Origin: Miscanthus floridulus
Lineage: Eukaryota > Streptophyta > Magnoliopsida > Poales > Poaceae
Assembly: GCF_019320115.1 (NCBI RefSeq)
Contig: NC_089588.1
Span: 121,585,033 to 121,649,032 of the forward strand
DNA length: 64,000 nucleotides
Reading direction: 5' to 3'
Part shown: positions 1 to 11,354 of the stretch, piece by piece
How the letters are laid out: the number at the start of each line of letters is the position of its first letter
Position numbering within the stretch: position 1 is the stretch's first letter
Made by a program: the position numbers and the translations under genes
Notes under the pieces: generated by a model
Database searches by the model: none
What the model was told of the DNA's origin: nothing
What the model saw: the letters and a program-made list of their open reading frames with translations, nothing else

Positions 1-1345
1 CCGGTGCCGGCGGTGCCAGCGCCGATGGCGGCGCCAACTCTTTGTCTGCCGCCACCGTAGGCTCACTACTACATAAAGTTCAATGGAGGCGGGCATTTTT
101 AATTAATGGAGACGGGCATTACAACCGCCTCCATCAAAGGTCACCGTTAATGGTGATCTACGGTAGCGGTTGCATTGCCCGTCTCGGTTAATCTATTAAC
201 GGAGGCGGGCGTCTTGCAAATGCCCGTCTCAGTTAATGAATTAAAAAAACAAAAAAAAACCCAGAGCCCACCGGCGAGCCTGTTTCTGAGCCCACCGGCG
301 AGCCCAATCCCAGCCCCAGAGCTAGATCCACACCCACGCCGGCCACCCTTCATGCTCCCATCGCGGCGTCGCGCAAATCTGCCCCTATCCAGGGTCCCTC
401 CACCGGATCTGCCTCTGTTCCACTAGATCTGCAAAAGGGAGAGGGAAGAGTGAGGGAGATGAAGAGGGGAAGAGAGTGAAGAGTGAGGGAGATGGAGAGA
501 GAGAGGGATATGTACCTTTGTCGGCGCCGGATCGAGTCCGCTGCCCGCGCCTTTGCTTCTCACCATGCCGCTTACCACCATGGCCACCGCGCCGCTCACC
601 GCCACCGGGATCTGGCTGCCCGCCGTCGCACACCACTGCATCAGCCTCGATCTGCCTTGACCCGCCTTGATCTGCCTCGATCCACCATCAGAGCTCGCGG
701 ATCCTGCCTCGATCCACCAGAATCCGTCTCAATCCGCTGCTGAGTCGTGAGACCCTCGGTGCTGGAGAGAGAGGGAGGTCGCGAGGAGGGAAGATGAACG
801 TCGCTCGGGAGGTCATGAGAAGAGGGAGGTCTTGAGGAGGGAGAGGGAGGGAGGAGGAGCGCCGCTAGGGATCGGTCTTGGAGGAGAGGCAGATCATGAG
901 GAGGGAGAGGGTGGGGACACCGCTCGGGCTCGGTGTTATGAGGCAGGCAAAAGTGACCGCCTCCGTAAATGAAAATGCCCGCCTCCGTTAATCGTCCGAT
1001 ATTTTCCTAGGCTGTTGAATTTTGTGACCACCTTCGTGAATTAAAGTGCAACGTCATGCAAAATCAATATTGTAGTAGTGTCTGCTGCCGGTGTTCTCTA
1101 ATACCCTCAACGCTGATCTGCGGTCATGTGGACCATAGGTCCTGCTAGAGCTGCACATGATACGCTCAACAACACCCACATACCTATTTTTGGCCCGGCG
1201 AGAGGCCGGAATCCTGCCTCGGCAGCAGCTGCTGCTGCCAGTTGCCCGCTGAGGGCGGGGCAGCGTGGAGGACCACCAGATGCAGGCATTGTGTGGCAAA
1301 GGACGAGACAGCCATGCGGCAGATTCACATGAGGTTCACGGTGAT
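1..1345 (-). pseudogene. RING-H2 gene relic (5' half), split by a CACTA element
   Basis: Read on the minus strand, 1345-1081 aligns by eye with the 5' part of the RING-H2 gene at 5100-5967 and the array units. Shared blocks include GTGAACCTC before the start, an AACTGGCAG block, a GGCAGGATTCCGGC-like block and a CCAAAAA block. A hydrophobic stretch (WVLLSVSCAALAG) lies where the other copies have a membrane segment. The match resumes beyond the inserted CACTA element at 63-1 with an alanine- and proline-rich segment like that at 5628-5710. No RING domain is visible; it would lie left of the window. No continuous frame survives. This is the only family member on the minus strand. The homology is my reading of diverged sequence, not a computed alignment. 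Confidence 0.48.
64..1080. mobile_element. Non-autonomous CACTA transposon
   Basis: The element starts CACTACTACA at 64 and ends TGTAGTAGTG at 1071-1080, a perfect 10-bp terminal inverted repeat with the CACTA signature. Subterminal copies of GGAGGCGGGC lie near the left end (about 84-210). Their complement (GCCCGCCTCCG) lies near the right end (955-1000), as is typical of subterminal transposase-binding repeats. The interior is GC-rich, purine-biased and has no transposase ORF. The flanking triplets are GCT and TCT, so the expected 3-bp target duplication is imperfect. Confidence 0.75.
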
Positions 1346-1410
1346 GTACCAACTACAATGTCTATTAAGAATGCAAGTACATCATTTTTTTAAAAAAAGA
1401 ATTCAGTACA

Positions 1411-1470
1411 TCTCTATCTCTATCTCTAAAATCTATCTCTATCTCTATAATCTATCTCTATATCTCTACT
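1411..1470. repeat. TATCTC-type short tandem repeat
   Basis: About 60 bp of imperfect TCTCTA/TATCTC hexamer repeats interrupted by AAAATC and ATAATC. No coding or regulatory role is apparent. Confidence 0.8.
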
Positions 1471-1662
1471 TTATATATGTACTACTAAAGAGAGGATTAT
1501 TTTTTTTCTTTTGTTGCTTCTACAAGCCTCCATCAAGCACTTACAGATTTTAGAGCTCTTGAATTGATATCTGGTAAAATGCTACGTCCGCAAAACCCAA
1601 TGACTGCTACCTGCAAAATAGCACCATTCTAAGAATATATAGTTTGACAAAAACATTTCTTT

Positions 1663-3057
1663 CACTACTACGGATTTCACTTTAGTAGCACCATTTTCAC
1701 CGCCGGTTTGTACTTATCCGGTGGTGGTAAAGTTTCACCGCTGGTTCAAAGGCAGGCGGGGCACAATTGGACGACAAACAACTGGTCGTGGAAATTGTTT
1801 TCATCACAGGTCACCATATGATCTAGCGGTGAAAATTGTTTTCACTGCCCGCCGGTTGCCATATGATCTGGTGGTGAAAATGGTTGTGGTCATCGGATCA
1901 AATTCCGATCCAGCGCTGAAAACAATTTTCAAAAGTTGATTGATTTAGAGATATATCCGCTTTAAGAACAGCTTATTGGTTTCATTATCGACCACGTCTT
2001 GAATCCAAATGGAGACCATTGCATTATTTTTTCTTGAGAATTACACAGTACACCACAGACCCTCACAAAGCATGCACACTCAGCCCTATAAACGCACGCA
2101 GATGCCCCTATGAGCTTCTTCGAAGACTAGGTCAGCAAATCCTCGAGATTGACGAAATCACCACAGACGCCTCGATGTCGACGGGAACGTCGCCTACCAC
2201 TAAAAACACATAGCCGTTAAATCCTTGAAAATTCGCTGCCACGGGGAGTCGAACCCAGGACCTGAGGTGCTACTGAGGTTCTTGTAACCACTAGACTAAA
2301 GGCCCTTTCGCGACCATTGCATTATCTAATTATGGTGCAACTCTAATTCATCTTGTTCACCCGACAATCGCATGTTATACATATTTGTGTGTTAGCTTGG
2401 ACTTGTATTCAAATTTATATCTCGTGTTCTTGTGAAAACACTGTGGTCGGATTTAATGTATGGACTCATGACTTGAACCAGATGTATATTTTGATGCATT
2501 GTGTAGGTCTTAGACTTGATGTTATATTTAAAATAGTTTTCTAAGAATGTATTATTACCACGAGCACTAGACAAACCATTGGTCATATGGTAGAACATGC
2601 GGTGATGATCAAGATAACACGGCTGAATAAAATGGTGCACGAGCGGTCATGAGCTCTTCATCATGGCTAGATCAAACGAGGTGATGAGCTCTTCATCACC
2701 ATCGGATCGTATATCTCAATGGCGGAAAAATCACTTCATCACTTCCTAAACAAACCTCATGCCAGAGGTTATGAGCTCTTCGTCACTGCCTGATCATATT
2801 CCTGACCAATGGTTATGTCCAACTTCATCACCCCACTGGATCGTATGCCAGATAGGTGATAATGTCCGGTTCATCACTACTGGATTGAATGCTGGACCGG
2901 TGGTGATGGAAATGACATCACTATGGTGATGAAGTTTATCACCGCCAGTTCCGAACCGGCAGTGATAAGTTTTGTTAGCACTGGCCACTTTTACAAACGT
3001 CGGCGAAAACATGAAGATGGGTTATGAACTGGTAGTGATGAAGTTTGTGTCGTAGTG
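1663..3057. mobile_element. Degenerate non-autonomous CACTA element carrying a SINE
   Basis: The left end is CACTACTACGG at 1663 and the right end is CGTAGTG at 3051-3057 (CACTACG on the other strand). Both are flanked by TTT (1660-1662 and 3058-3060), a fitting 3-bp target duplication. Subterminal repeats of the type ACCGGTGGTGA, CACCGCCGGTT and GTGATGAAG run through both ends. A SINE sits inside at 2028-2311. The terminal repeats match well only over about six bases, so this could be two neighbouring CACTA fragments rather than one element. Confidence 0.5.
2028..2311 (-). mobile_element. tRNA-derived SINE with 14-bp target-site duplication
   Basis: The insert is flanked by perfect direct repeats of GACCATTGCATTAT at 2014-2027 and 2312-2325. 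On the minus strand the head contains a box A-like TAGTCTAGTGG (complement of 2288-2298) and a box B-like GGGTTCGACTCC (complement of 2245-2256), the internal RNA polymerase III promoter of a tRNA-type SINE. The minus-strand end runs into CTCAAGAAAAAA, a short A-rich tail. It has no ORF; movement would have depended on LINE-encoded reverse transcriptase. Confidence 0.85.
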
Positions 3058-3271
3058 TTTAGACAAAGCAGGGTATGTTTACATTCAATACAACTAGTTC
3101 TAATACTTAATAGTTTTGAAGACATTAGAATTTAATGTTTTGTGGCATTGAATTCTAAGACATCAAACATTATGGACATATTATTAGGCATGTGTACAAG
3201 AACCTACCCAAGTGATCAACACTGACTCAACATAGATGCTCACATTTCTTTTCCAAGATTTATCCCAAAAA

Positions 3272-3624
3272 GGTTACGTAACACGTTGTGGGGCATTCAG
3301 TGCTCAGCATGTGCTTTGTGTGGTGTATGCACATATCCAACATTTTACTTTAAGAAAAGCGACCGTTTAGCTGTCTTATGATGGATTTTGACCGGAAAAA
3401 GATTTGTTACATTTTTAACCGTTGGATATGAAATTTATGGTCCAAATCTCCTTCTCCAACCCCACCTTTTTCCTTTTTCTTCCCGTAGCCACAGAACCAC
3501 CCAATCCACTATTGCCACTTCTTTCTCCATTTGTTGCGCGGCCCGGCCTCCCCTGCCTCCAGCTTCGGCAGTGCCAAGCCGCTAAATCCTCTGCCCCGCA
3601 ACGACTCCCAAGCAAATCCATCGA
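3272..3624 (+). repeat. Upstream block shared with the 2.3-kb array units
   Basis: This block is clearly homologous to the first few hundred bases of each array unit (for example 11440-11790 and 13750-14090). Shared stretches include ACACGTTGTGG, GCATTCAGTG, AAGAAAAGCGACCGTTTA, GGATATGAAATTTATGGTC and CCGTAGCCACAGA. Homology ends at AAGCAAATCC. Together with 5100-5967 it marks this region as the parent-like copy of the array unit, in the same order and orientation. Confidence 0.8.
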
Positions 3625-4865
3625 TACAAAGTATTATATAATCGGCAAAGTTACTTCGCGACAGGTCGCGAGACATTGTGACCGTACAACTCCCTCTCGC
3701 GCCTACGGCCCACGCGAGCCCTCCTCACCGACGCAGCTCCTCGCTCCCTCCCTCCCCTCTAGCGGCGGCGGCGGCGGTGCCAGCAAGGTAAGTCAGGTCC
3801 TCCTCCTCCTCCTCCTACTACTCCTAGATCTGATTGAGCACCGGAGATAAAGACGATGGCGGCGGTGGCTAGCGTTCCGGCAAGAAGGAGGTCGCTGAGA
3901 GGGAGAAGAAGCCAACTCCCGCGCGCTATAGAAGGGCCCTGCTAGGGGTGACAAGCAGGGCAAGCGGTGGGGAACGAGATTGGGCGGTTTAGGGGGCCTA
4001 GCGGTGGCAGCGGCGGCTGAGCGAGGGAGGGGCGGGGGCGCCATAGCCGGAGCTCGGAGCTCGCCATCACCGACGAACATGGCCATGGTGGTGGTGCTCC
4101 GGCGAGAGGGGGGAGAGGCGAACAAGGCGGCCGCTGCGGGCGCTAGGGTTTGCTGGAGCTAGTGCGTGCGGCGGGGGCGGTGGCTGGTGGCGGGGGCTGG
4201 CATGACGGCGAGGGGCACGGGGAGGGAGAAGGGGGCGGGGGAGGAGGCCTGTCGTGAGGTAGACGACGGGGTCACGCGCTCCTGAAGCACGTGACCCGTC
4301 ACGTGTTAACGTGCTCCTTATAGAATATACTCCTATCTGCCATCTACCTTTATGTACGTTTTTTATACCATTTCTGCTCAATAAGGGCCTTATAGAATAT
4401 ACTCCTAGCTGGTACTGTATATATTACCACTGTTCACCGTATACTGTATCAAATACTGTGTAGTAATGTATACATTGCTTTTCTCTTATTTTCCTCTTTT
4501 CCTGCTAGACTACAAATCTGTTTTTTTCCCTCCCGTGCCAACTGTGGGGTTACCTATTGTATGGATGAATTCAGAAAAAAAATGTGACAACGTCTCGCAT
4601 ACTGCCTTGCATGCGACACAGTCTGCTTGTTTGACGCATAATCAGCCCCGCGTGGCCTGAGGCGATACTGCCTTGCATGCGACACCATCGATCTACCTTG
4701 CAGGACGCGTGTCACGCGATTAGATGGTGTCGCAGCTATGGTGTCACATAGAAATTTTTCTGATGAGTCCTCTACTCTCTGCCCTGGGAAGGTTTGTAGC
4801 CGTCAGATCGGGCATGGACAGCTCGTGATTGGGAGGGGTTTATTTTGCCCTCCGTCTCCTGTTTA
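3625..4865. other. GC-rich then AT-rich spacer, no confirmed gene
   Basis: From 3660 to 4260 the sequence is GC-rich and UTR-like, with a splice-donor-like AAGGTAAGT near 3784-3792 and a short ATG frame at 3856 that stops after about 30 codons. I cannot tie it to a gene. Two short direct repeats follow: CTTATAGAATATACTCCTA (about 4318 and 4390) and ATACTGCCTTGCATGCGACAC-like copies (about 4598 and 4665). The array units have quite different sequence between the same two flanking blocks. Confidence 0.5.
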
Positions 4866-4910
4866 GATATATCGCATTGCTTCGTCCGGTTGTGTTACTC
4901 CCTTCTATTC

Positions 4911-4920
4911 TATATAATAA
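4911..4920 (+). promoter_or_regulatory. Candidate TATA box of the parent-like RING-H2 gene
   Basis: TATATAATAA lies about 190 bp before the ATG at 5100. The array units keep a related CTATAAAATAAG at the same place, so this stretch was copied with the gene. No transcription start can be shown. Confidence 0.35.
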
Positions 4921-5099
4921 AATAAAAAAGCATATATAATTGTAGAAAGATTCTTGTTTAGAGTTTCAGAAATGGTATGCTTATACATATATCTAAACTA
5001 TGTTCTCGATTTATTGATCAACCTCGCAGTTGCAAGATCATCGTGAACCTCGCGTGACAATCTCAATCTGCCTGGCCGTTTCCTCTGCCTGATCAATTG

Positions 5100-5967
5100 A
5101 TGGCCAGAATGCCCTTACTGGCTGCGGCTGCGGCAGGAGGACGCCGGCGTCTCGTCGATCTGTGCGCAACGGCTCCCACGGCGTTCAACTGGCAGGAGCC
5201 GCTGGGACAGAACGGCATCCCACCATGGTCATCATTGCCAAGTGAGACCAAAAACCAGGTGTTGTTCGGCGCCTCCTTCTTGGTGTTCCTATTGGTTTGC
5301 TTGGGTGTCTGCTGCCTCTTCTGCCGCGAGGACAAGGACGACGAGCAGGATACCACTAGGTTTGTTTTTGGACCGTGGGGAAACAACGACGACGGCGAAG
5401 TTGTCAGTGCTGCCACCGCCGCCGCTGCAGGAGCAGCAACCGCTGCCCGCAAGCGGTGATGGCAGTGCACCGCAGAGCAACAGCGGCCAAGATGACAGAC
5501 CTCCGCGGCGACGGCGGCGGCGGCGGCGGCAGCAGCCGCCCGCCGTGGCAGAGGTGCCCGCGGCCGACGTGGAGTTAGCTCTGGGCGAGGTGCAGTTGAC
5601 GCAGGCCGGCGTGGAGTGGATGCTGGCTAACATGGAGTTGCTGGCGCCGGCGGCGGACGTGGACATGGCGCCAGCGGCTGACGTGGAGATTGCTCCAGCA
5701 CCGGAGCCGGCGCCAACGCTCAAGTGCACGTTCAGTACAGCGGAGGGGTGGACCGAGGGGACGTGCTCCGTGTGCCTGTCGGAGCTGGTCGACGGCGAGA
5801 AGGTGAGGGTGCTGACAGCGTGCATGCACTACTTCCACGCCACCTGCATCGAGACGTGGCTGCGCGGGAACGCCACCTGCCCACTCTGCCGCGCCCCCGC
5901 CATGGCCGTCCCGGCCAGAGGCCGCCGGCTCCGGCGCCCGGCAGACCGAAACATGGGCCTAGCCTAG
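5100..5967 (+). pseudogene. ATL-type RING-H2 ubiquitin ligase gene, frameshifted
   Basis: ATL proteins are plant membrane-anchored E3 ubiquitin ligases. From the ATG at 5100 the frame gives a short N-terminus, then a strong membrane segment around residues 57-77 ([20 protein letters not shown]) and a charged stretch, and stops at 5459. The RING domain (5764-5889) is in another frame ending at 5967. It has the full ATL spacing C-x2-C-x15-C-x1-H-x2-H-x2-C-x10-C-x2-C with Trp three residues after the sixth ligand. Against the array units, two bases are missing near 5411, between GTCAGTGCT and GCAGGAG, which separates the halves. Most likely it is a recently broken gene; a sequencing error is possible. 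Between the halves lie polyproline, arginine-rich and Ala/Pro/Val/Asp repeats. ATL genes are usually intronless, so splicing is a less likely explanation. Confidence 0.72.
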
Positions 5968-6137
5968 CTAGGAATCAGGTGGTTTGGACTTCGGACGAAT
6001 TCCAGTCTCTCCTAGTATGTGTTTTTGTCTCTCGCCAAGATGGAGCGACAAATCTGTATGTACTTTGGTTAAGATTATACCCGTGCGACTGAGATTTTAA
6101 TAATTCGACAGTGCTATCTATTATCTAATTGTGCCAT

Positions 6138-6224
6138 TGTGTGATGTGCATCGAAGATGAGGACGAAACCTTCGAACATCTGTTTCCATGGTGTGATTTT
6201 GCAAAATGCTGTTGGAACCTCTGA
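6138..6224 (+). pseudogene. LINE reverse-transcriptase zinc-binding (zf-RVT) fragment
   Basis: A short plus-strand frame, closed by TGA at 6222-6224, reads as the zinc-binding module found at the C-terminus of plant LINE reverse transcriptases: C-x2-C, an acidic stretch, then EHLF, a cysteine, DFAK and CCW. It is a scrap of a few dozen residues with no other LINE domains around it. Confidence 0.5.
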
Positions 6225-6335
6225 TTGGTCTTGGCTATCCACCTGACTGTTCTTTGCAGGCTGCTATTAAATTATTCAAAACTCAACTTGGCTCCCCATC
6301 ATCATCGTGCCATGGGGAATGCTGCAAAGTTCTCT

Positions 6336-6609
6336 CACTACTGGAAAATGGAACTCCCCTGTCAGTAGCCTACCAACAGAAAAATTATGTATTATCCTGT
6401 GTCGTGTGGACGACAACCGATAAAAAAATTATACAACCATTGAAAGAAGGGTTACATACAACCTGTGTAGTGCGCATTGATGCATGTATTGGAAGTAGGC
6501 TTATGTCCCTACACCCTGGCACCAGCAACACATGTGCAATGCGTTCGACACCCAATAGGTGTCATAGCAACAGCGACAATGTGTCTACAGTATCCATACG
6601 TTTAAGACA
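6336..6609 (+). mobile_element. Left-end fragment of a CACTA-like element
   Basis: CACTACTGGAAAATGG at 6336 matches the usual start of grass CACTA elements. No matching right end is found before sequence switches to Sirevirus at about 6610, so the element appears cut off there. No ORF is convincing. Confidence 0.4.
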
Positions 6610-7281
6610 ATAGAGATTTCCTCCCAAACTCTTGTAAGTTGTTGGTCCAAATAGATCCATGTGAAGAAGCTCTAGCACTTTTGTTGTTGACATATAAGCT
6701 TTTGTTGGATGAGTGTTTGCAACTTGCTTGCCGGCTTGACATGCACTACAAAGCTTGTCCTTCTCAAATTTCACATCCTTCAAACCTATCACCAATTCAT
6801 TCTTCATTAACTTCTTGAGTGAGCTCATCCCAACATATGCAAGTCTTCTATGCCATAGCCACCCAAGTGATGTTTTGGTGAATAAGCATGTCTTCAAATT
6901 TGCATCTTCGGAGGTGAAATCCACTAGATATATGTTGTTGTATCTAAAACCCTTGAATATAACTTGATCATTATCTTTCTTTGACACAACCACTTCCTTC
7001 TCGGTAAACAAACATTGAAAGCCAAGATCACACAATTGACCAACAGATAGCAAGTTGAAACTCAATGAAGCAACATATAGCACATTTGATATTGAATGAT
7101 CATTTGATATTGCAATTTTGCCCAATCCTTGAACTTTGTCCTTTGAATTATCACCAAATGTAACCCTTTCTTGACCATCTACTTCTTTATCTAGTGAGGT
7201 GAACATACGAGGATCACCGGTCATATGTTGAGTGCAACCACTATCAATTACCCAATGACTTCCACCGGTCTTATAGTTCAC
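6610..7281 (-). pseudogene. Copia protease / gag-pre-integrase / integrase start, truncated
   Basis: The frame starts with the aspartic protease signature (WVIDSGCTQHMTG, residues about 10-22). The gag-pre-integrase region follows (LWHRRLAYVGMSSLKKL) with the zinc ligands of the integrase N-terminal domain (H...H, then CSACQAGK). It then reaches MDLFGP at the start of the integrase core. Copia similarity ends at about 6610 and the last dozen or so residues of the frame are unrelated flank. A frameshift separates it from gag just upstream. No catalytic integrase triad is present. Confidence 0.88.
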
Positions 7282-7295
7282 CTACACGGAAGAGA

Positions 7296-9719
7296 TCAAG
7301 CTTGTTGTTTAGGGACCCAAACTTGATGGGGGCCCTTGACTTTCTCAATTAGTGACTTTGCAACCCAAATTTGCTTAAGCCTATTCTTGTTGGGTGGACC
7401 TAAGAACATGACTTTTATCTTTCCACTAGAATCCTTTCTAAGCATGTAGTGAGTATTGAAGGCAAAGGGTCTAGCATGCTTGGGCAAAGGTTGTGGTGGT
7501 GGAGTTTGACACTTATGAGCAAAATGACCTTCTTGTCCACACTCAAAGCATCTCTTTGGCTTAGGCTTCGACTTGTATTGTTGTTGATGTTGAGCTTGAG
7601 CTTTCTTCTCTTGATTTGCCAAGTATCCAATACCACTTCTATCCATCTTCATCACGGTGTTTATGAGTAGCTCACTTTAGAGATATTGGCCTCTTGTGAA
7701 CTTACTCAAACCGGTTTTGAGATGTTCTTTCTCCAACTTGAGCTTCTTGTTTTCTTCTCTTAGCTCATCATGATTTTTCTCCATCTTGAGTCTCTTGTTC
7801 TCTTCTTTAAGCATCTTATTCTCAAGAGCTATATCATAATCATTGTTAAGATTTTCTATCACAATTGTGTTGGTGGTTGATAGCTTTTCAAGATCTTTCT
7901 TGAGCCTTTCATTCTCATTCTTGAGCTTGACATAATCATCATAGTTGTCGGACTCAACCACTTTCTTGCCTTTGCTACTAGAACCTTGCTCAATGCTCTC
8001 AACAATCAAGTCATCACATGATGTAGCTATATCAATCTTAACAACATTGTTAGTAGCATCATGTGGCTCATTGAATAATAACTCATGAGAAAGGACAAGA
8101 TTGTCATGATTAATCTTGAGATTGGTGTACTCTTCTTTTAGCAAATTATAACTAGTGATGAGCTCATTATGTATCCCCTCAAGTTTATCATGTTTTTCTC
8201 TAAGCTCCTTTTTAGAGGATTTGAGCTCCTTGAGTTTGGATGACACATTTTTATTTTCTTCTCTAAGCTCAACACTAACTTTTTTGGCCATGTCATACTT
8301 TGCTAAGAGTGAGTCCTTCTCAAATTCTAGCTTTTCATTTTTAGCTCTTGTCTTTCTAATGATTTTAGTTTATTGGTTTAGCAACTTGACAAGATTATCA
8401 TAAGAAGGTAATTCAAATTCTTCATCACTATCACTACCACTTTCATCATTGCTAGCATTGTCATCACCACTACTATCATCATCATTTTGTACCTTTCGTT
8501 CACCCTTGGCCATAAGGCATAGGTGTGTAGAGGATGATGGCGGCGGTGTCGGTGAAGATAGTGAAGAATCAATCACAAGAGCGACCACCTTCTCGTTCTC
8601 ATTCTCACTTTCATCATCGGATGAGCCATTGGATGAATCAATATCCATGAGCCAATCACCAATAATGTATGCCTTACCATTCTTCTCCTTCTTGTAAAAT
8701 TCATTCTTCTTGCCATCCTTCTTCTTGTATGGCTTGTTCTTTTTTTTCTCATCATCATTTTCATCACTTGAATCATCTTTCTTGCCCTTGTACTTCTTCT
8801 TATACTTGTCTTTCTTAGGTTTGGGGCATCGATGAGCTAGATGATCAAGTTCTCCACAATTATAGCAATCCATTTCGGAGATGGGCTTCCTTCTAATGCT
8901 AGTGAAGAATTTCTTCTTTTTGCCATCAAACTTGACACTATTCTTGTTTAGCTTCTTGAGCATCTTGGCGGTTCTTCTCACCATGAGAGCAAGACTTGCA
9001 TCATCAATCTCATCGTCACTTGAGCTATCATGATCAACTCTTGCTTTACCCCTCTTCTCTTGGCTAGCCTTGAATGCCAAATCTTTCTTCTTGATGGAAG
9101 AAGAGCCATCTTGTGGAGTGTTGTGCATGTATATCTCATGTGCATTGATCTTCCCCGAAATTTGAGTTGGTGTAGCGGTGGAAAGATCACCTTGATGAAG
9201 CACCGTCACAATATGCCCATATTTTTCAATGGGGAGGACACTCAAGATCTTTCTTAAAACATCGGAGGGTTGCATTTGTGTAAGTCCAAGCCCATTGACT
9301 TCCTCTACAAGAACATTCAAGCGTGAATACATTTCATTGGCACTTTCTCTAGGAAGCATCTCAAATGAATTAAGCTTCTTCATCATAACGTGATAGCGTT
9401 CCTCACGCTCACTCTTAGTTCCCTCAAGGAGCGCTCAAATGTCTGACCATAGTGCATAGGCGTCTTTGTGGTTCCACACACGGTTAAATACATCCTTGCA
9501 AAGGCCTCTAAAGAGGGTGTTTCTAGCCTTTGCATTCTACTTCTCGTAATTAACCTCATCACCTTGAAGGTTGGCAGGATCCTTAGGTTTTGGGAAGCCT
9601 TGTGAGGGGGCTCTAAGAACTCCAACATCTAAAGCCTCTAGGTATGCTTCCATGCAAATTTCCCAATAAGGAAAATCATCTCCCTCAAAGATAGAAGGGG
9701 GTCCATCCCCATGGGACAT
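7296..9719 (-). pseudogene. Sirevirus gag, interrupted by stop codons
   Basis: One long frame runs from the ATG at 9719 down to 7296, broken by in-frame stops at about 9537 (TAG), about 9435 (TGA), 8370-8372 (TAA) and 7677-7679 (TAA). Each is one C-to-T step from a Gln or Arg codon. In order it holds a conserved gag N-terminus (PSIFEGDDFPYWE), the gag core, a zinc knuckle (CYNCGELDHLAHRC), a long Lys/Asp/Glu/Ser-rich acidic-basic region, a coiled coil (about 8291-7720) rich in LREEN and LKEE heptads, and a second knuckle (CFECGQEGHFAHKC). Two knuckles and the coiled coil are characteristic of Sirevirus gag, which packages element RNA. It is non-functional as it stands. Confidence 0.88.
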
Positions 9720-9758
9720 CTTGCTCTAGGCGATTAAGCCTAATTTAGGAAGCACGAT

Positions 9759-9770
9759 GCTCTGATACCA
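9759..9770 (-). other. Primer-binding site of Sirevirus element 1
   Basis: The plus strand reads GCTCTGATACCA, so the minus strand reads TGGTATCAGAGC, complementary to the 3' end of initiator methionine tRNA. It lies 2 bp inside the LTR end at 9773. This fixes the element orientation (minus) and the LTR border. Confidence 0.92.
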
Positions 9771-9772
9771 AT

Positions 9773-11354
9773 TGAAAGGATCAAGATGCCCAAGAGGGGG
9801 GGTGAATTGGGCTAATTCTAATTTTTTGCAATAATGAAGTCCTACACTTACCCATTTTACCCCTTGTGCCTAGAATGTGTTTCTCCGCATAAAAGTTTTG
9901 CACCCTAGGTTCCAATCCTACTCTAGCATGGCAATTCTAGGAATGTAAAGACATGAAATGAATTGCTCAAATGTAAATCCTCAAAGTAAAGAGAGGAAAA
10001 AGAACACGACGATATTTTCCTGGGGTATCGGAGAGTCGCCACTCCCCACTAGTCCTCATTGGTGCATCCGCGCAAGGGTGTAGCTCCTCCTTAATCCACG
10101 CAAGGATCAAGTGCTCTCTATGGGCTGATTCTTTGACACTCTATCACGGAGAATCGCCCACAACCGCTCACAACATGACTTGGGTCATCTACAAGCTCTA
10201 TCGAATGATCACCAAGCTCCCAATCACCACCGAGCCGTCTAGGTGATGGCGATCACCAAGAGTAACAAGCATAAACTCTCACTTGACCAAGACAAGCCTA
10301 ATGAGAAGGGTGGATGCACACTTGATACTCCCTATACACTAATGAGGTTCTTAATCTTAGATTATCAAATCTCAATCACCTCACTAGGCTCTTGCTATCC
10401 CTTGCACTCCAAAGGTATTTCTCAGCTGAACAAATGGGCAAGAGGCCTCCTATGGACAAGTGGAGTAAGTATTTATATCCCCTCATTCAAAACATAACGT
10501 TTGGAGGCTGAGTCACCACTCTGCGGGCTGAATGGACGCTCCGGTCAGGGTGACCGGACGCATCGGTCAGTTATACCCGCCACTGTGCTAGAGAGAGCCG
10601 TTAAGCTCTGACCGGACTCTGACCAGCGTCCGGTCAATATCAACCGGATGCGTCCAGCCTAGAAAAAAAACGTTCTGGAATCTTACTGGAGTCGACCGGA
10701 TGCAAGCACCCCAGCGTCCGGTCAGCACCGACCAGACTCGTCCGGTTAAGAAAAAACTTTCTAGAACCTCTCTGCAGTTGACCGGACGCAGGCACCCCAG
10801 CGTCCGATGCTCCTCCACTCAGCGTTCGGTCAGAACCAGACGACTGCAGTTGATCAAATGAACTAACCGGACTCACCCTCCAGCGTCCGGTCACAACCAG
10901 ACCAGCATCTAGTCAGACATTTGACCCTCCATTCACTTCCAACTCAAAATCCTACATGAATGAAGTTGACTCCAATTGATCTTAGGCCTATTCCTGAGCT
11001 ACCTAGTGCTAAGTTTGACAAGTGTGCACCACACCTAATACATTAGACTCACCTAGGTCAAGCTACTAGTCCATACCCCCTTCATAGTATGGCCAAAGGA
11101 AAACAAAGTCCTAAACTACTCTAAGTGTCTCTCCAACACCAAACGACACTTAGAACTAGTCCGTCCTTAACCTTGTCGTCCATCCTTTAAAAACCAAAAT
11201 GATTTCCATCAACAGTGGCATGACAACCATGATTACCCAATCAATTTCCATTACCATGACCTAACTTAACTTGCCTCTGCAAAACACACGTTAGTCATAG
11301 TAAACTCGTATTATCATTAATCATCGAAACCCAACTAGGGACCTAGATGCTTTC
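9773..11354 (-). repeat. 5' LTR of Sirevirus element 1
   Basis: The plus strand begins TGAAAGGATC and ends GATGCTTTCA, giving TGAAAG...CTTTCA inverted ends. It is 1,582 bp long and closely related to the LTR at 55928-57496. The part at about 10530-10920 is dense in GACCGGACGC, GCGTCCGGTCA and related CCGGAC motifs, matching the palindromic noncoding motifs described for Sireviruses. The flanking ATGCA (11355-11359) could be a target duplication, but the other end is lost. Confidence 0.88.

Larger units (their letters stand above)
6610..11354 (-). mobile_element. Truncated Sirevirus-type Ty1/copia retrotransposon (element 1)
   Basis: On the minus strand the order is LTR (11354-9773), primer-binding site (9770-9759), gag (9719-7296), then protease and the start of integrase (7281-6610). 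Homology stops abruptly at about 6610 inside integrase, so the rest of pol and the 3' LTR are missing. The long gag with two zinc knuckles and a coiled coil, the tRNA-iMet primer site and the roughly 1.58-kb LTR fit the Sirevirus lineage. Premature stops and frameshifts make it non-functional. Its LTR ends about 13 bp before array unit 1. Confidence 0.9.

Noticed and set aside
2240..2300. tRNA gene on the minus strand
   Set aside because: Box A and box B-like motifs are present, but no tRNA cloverleaf can be built and the 14-bp target duplication shows it is a SINE.
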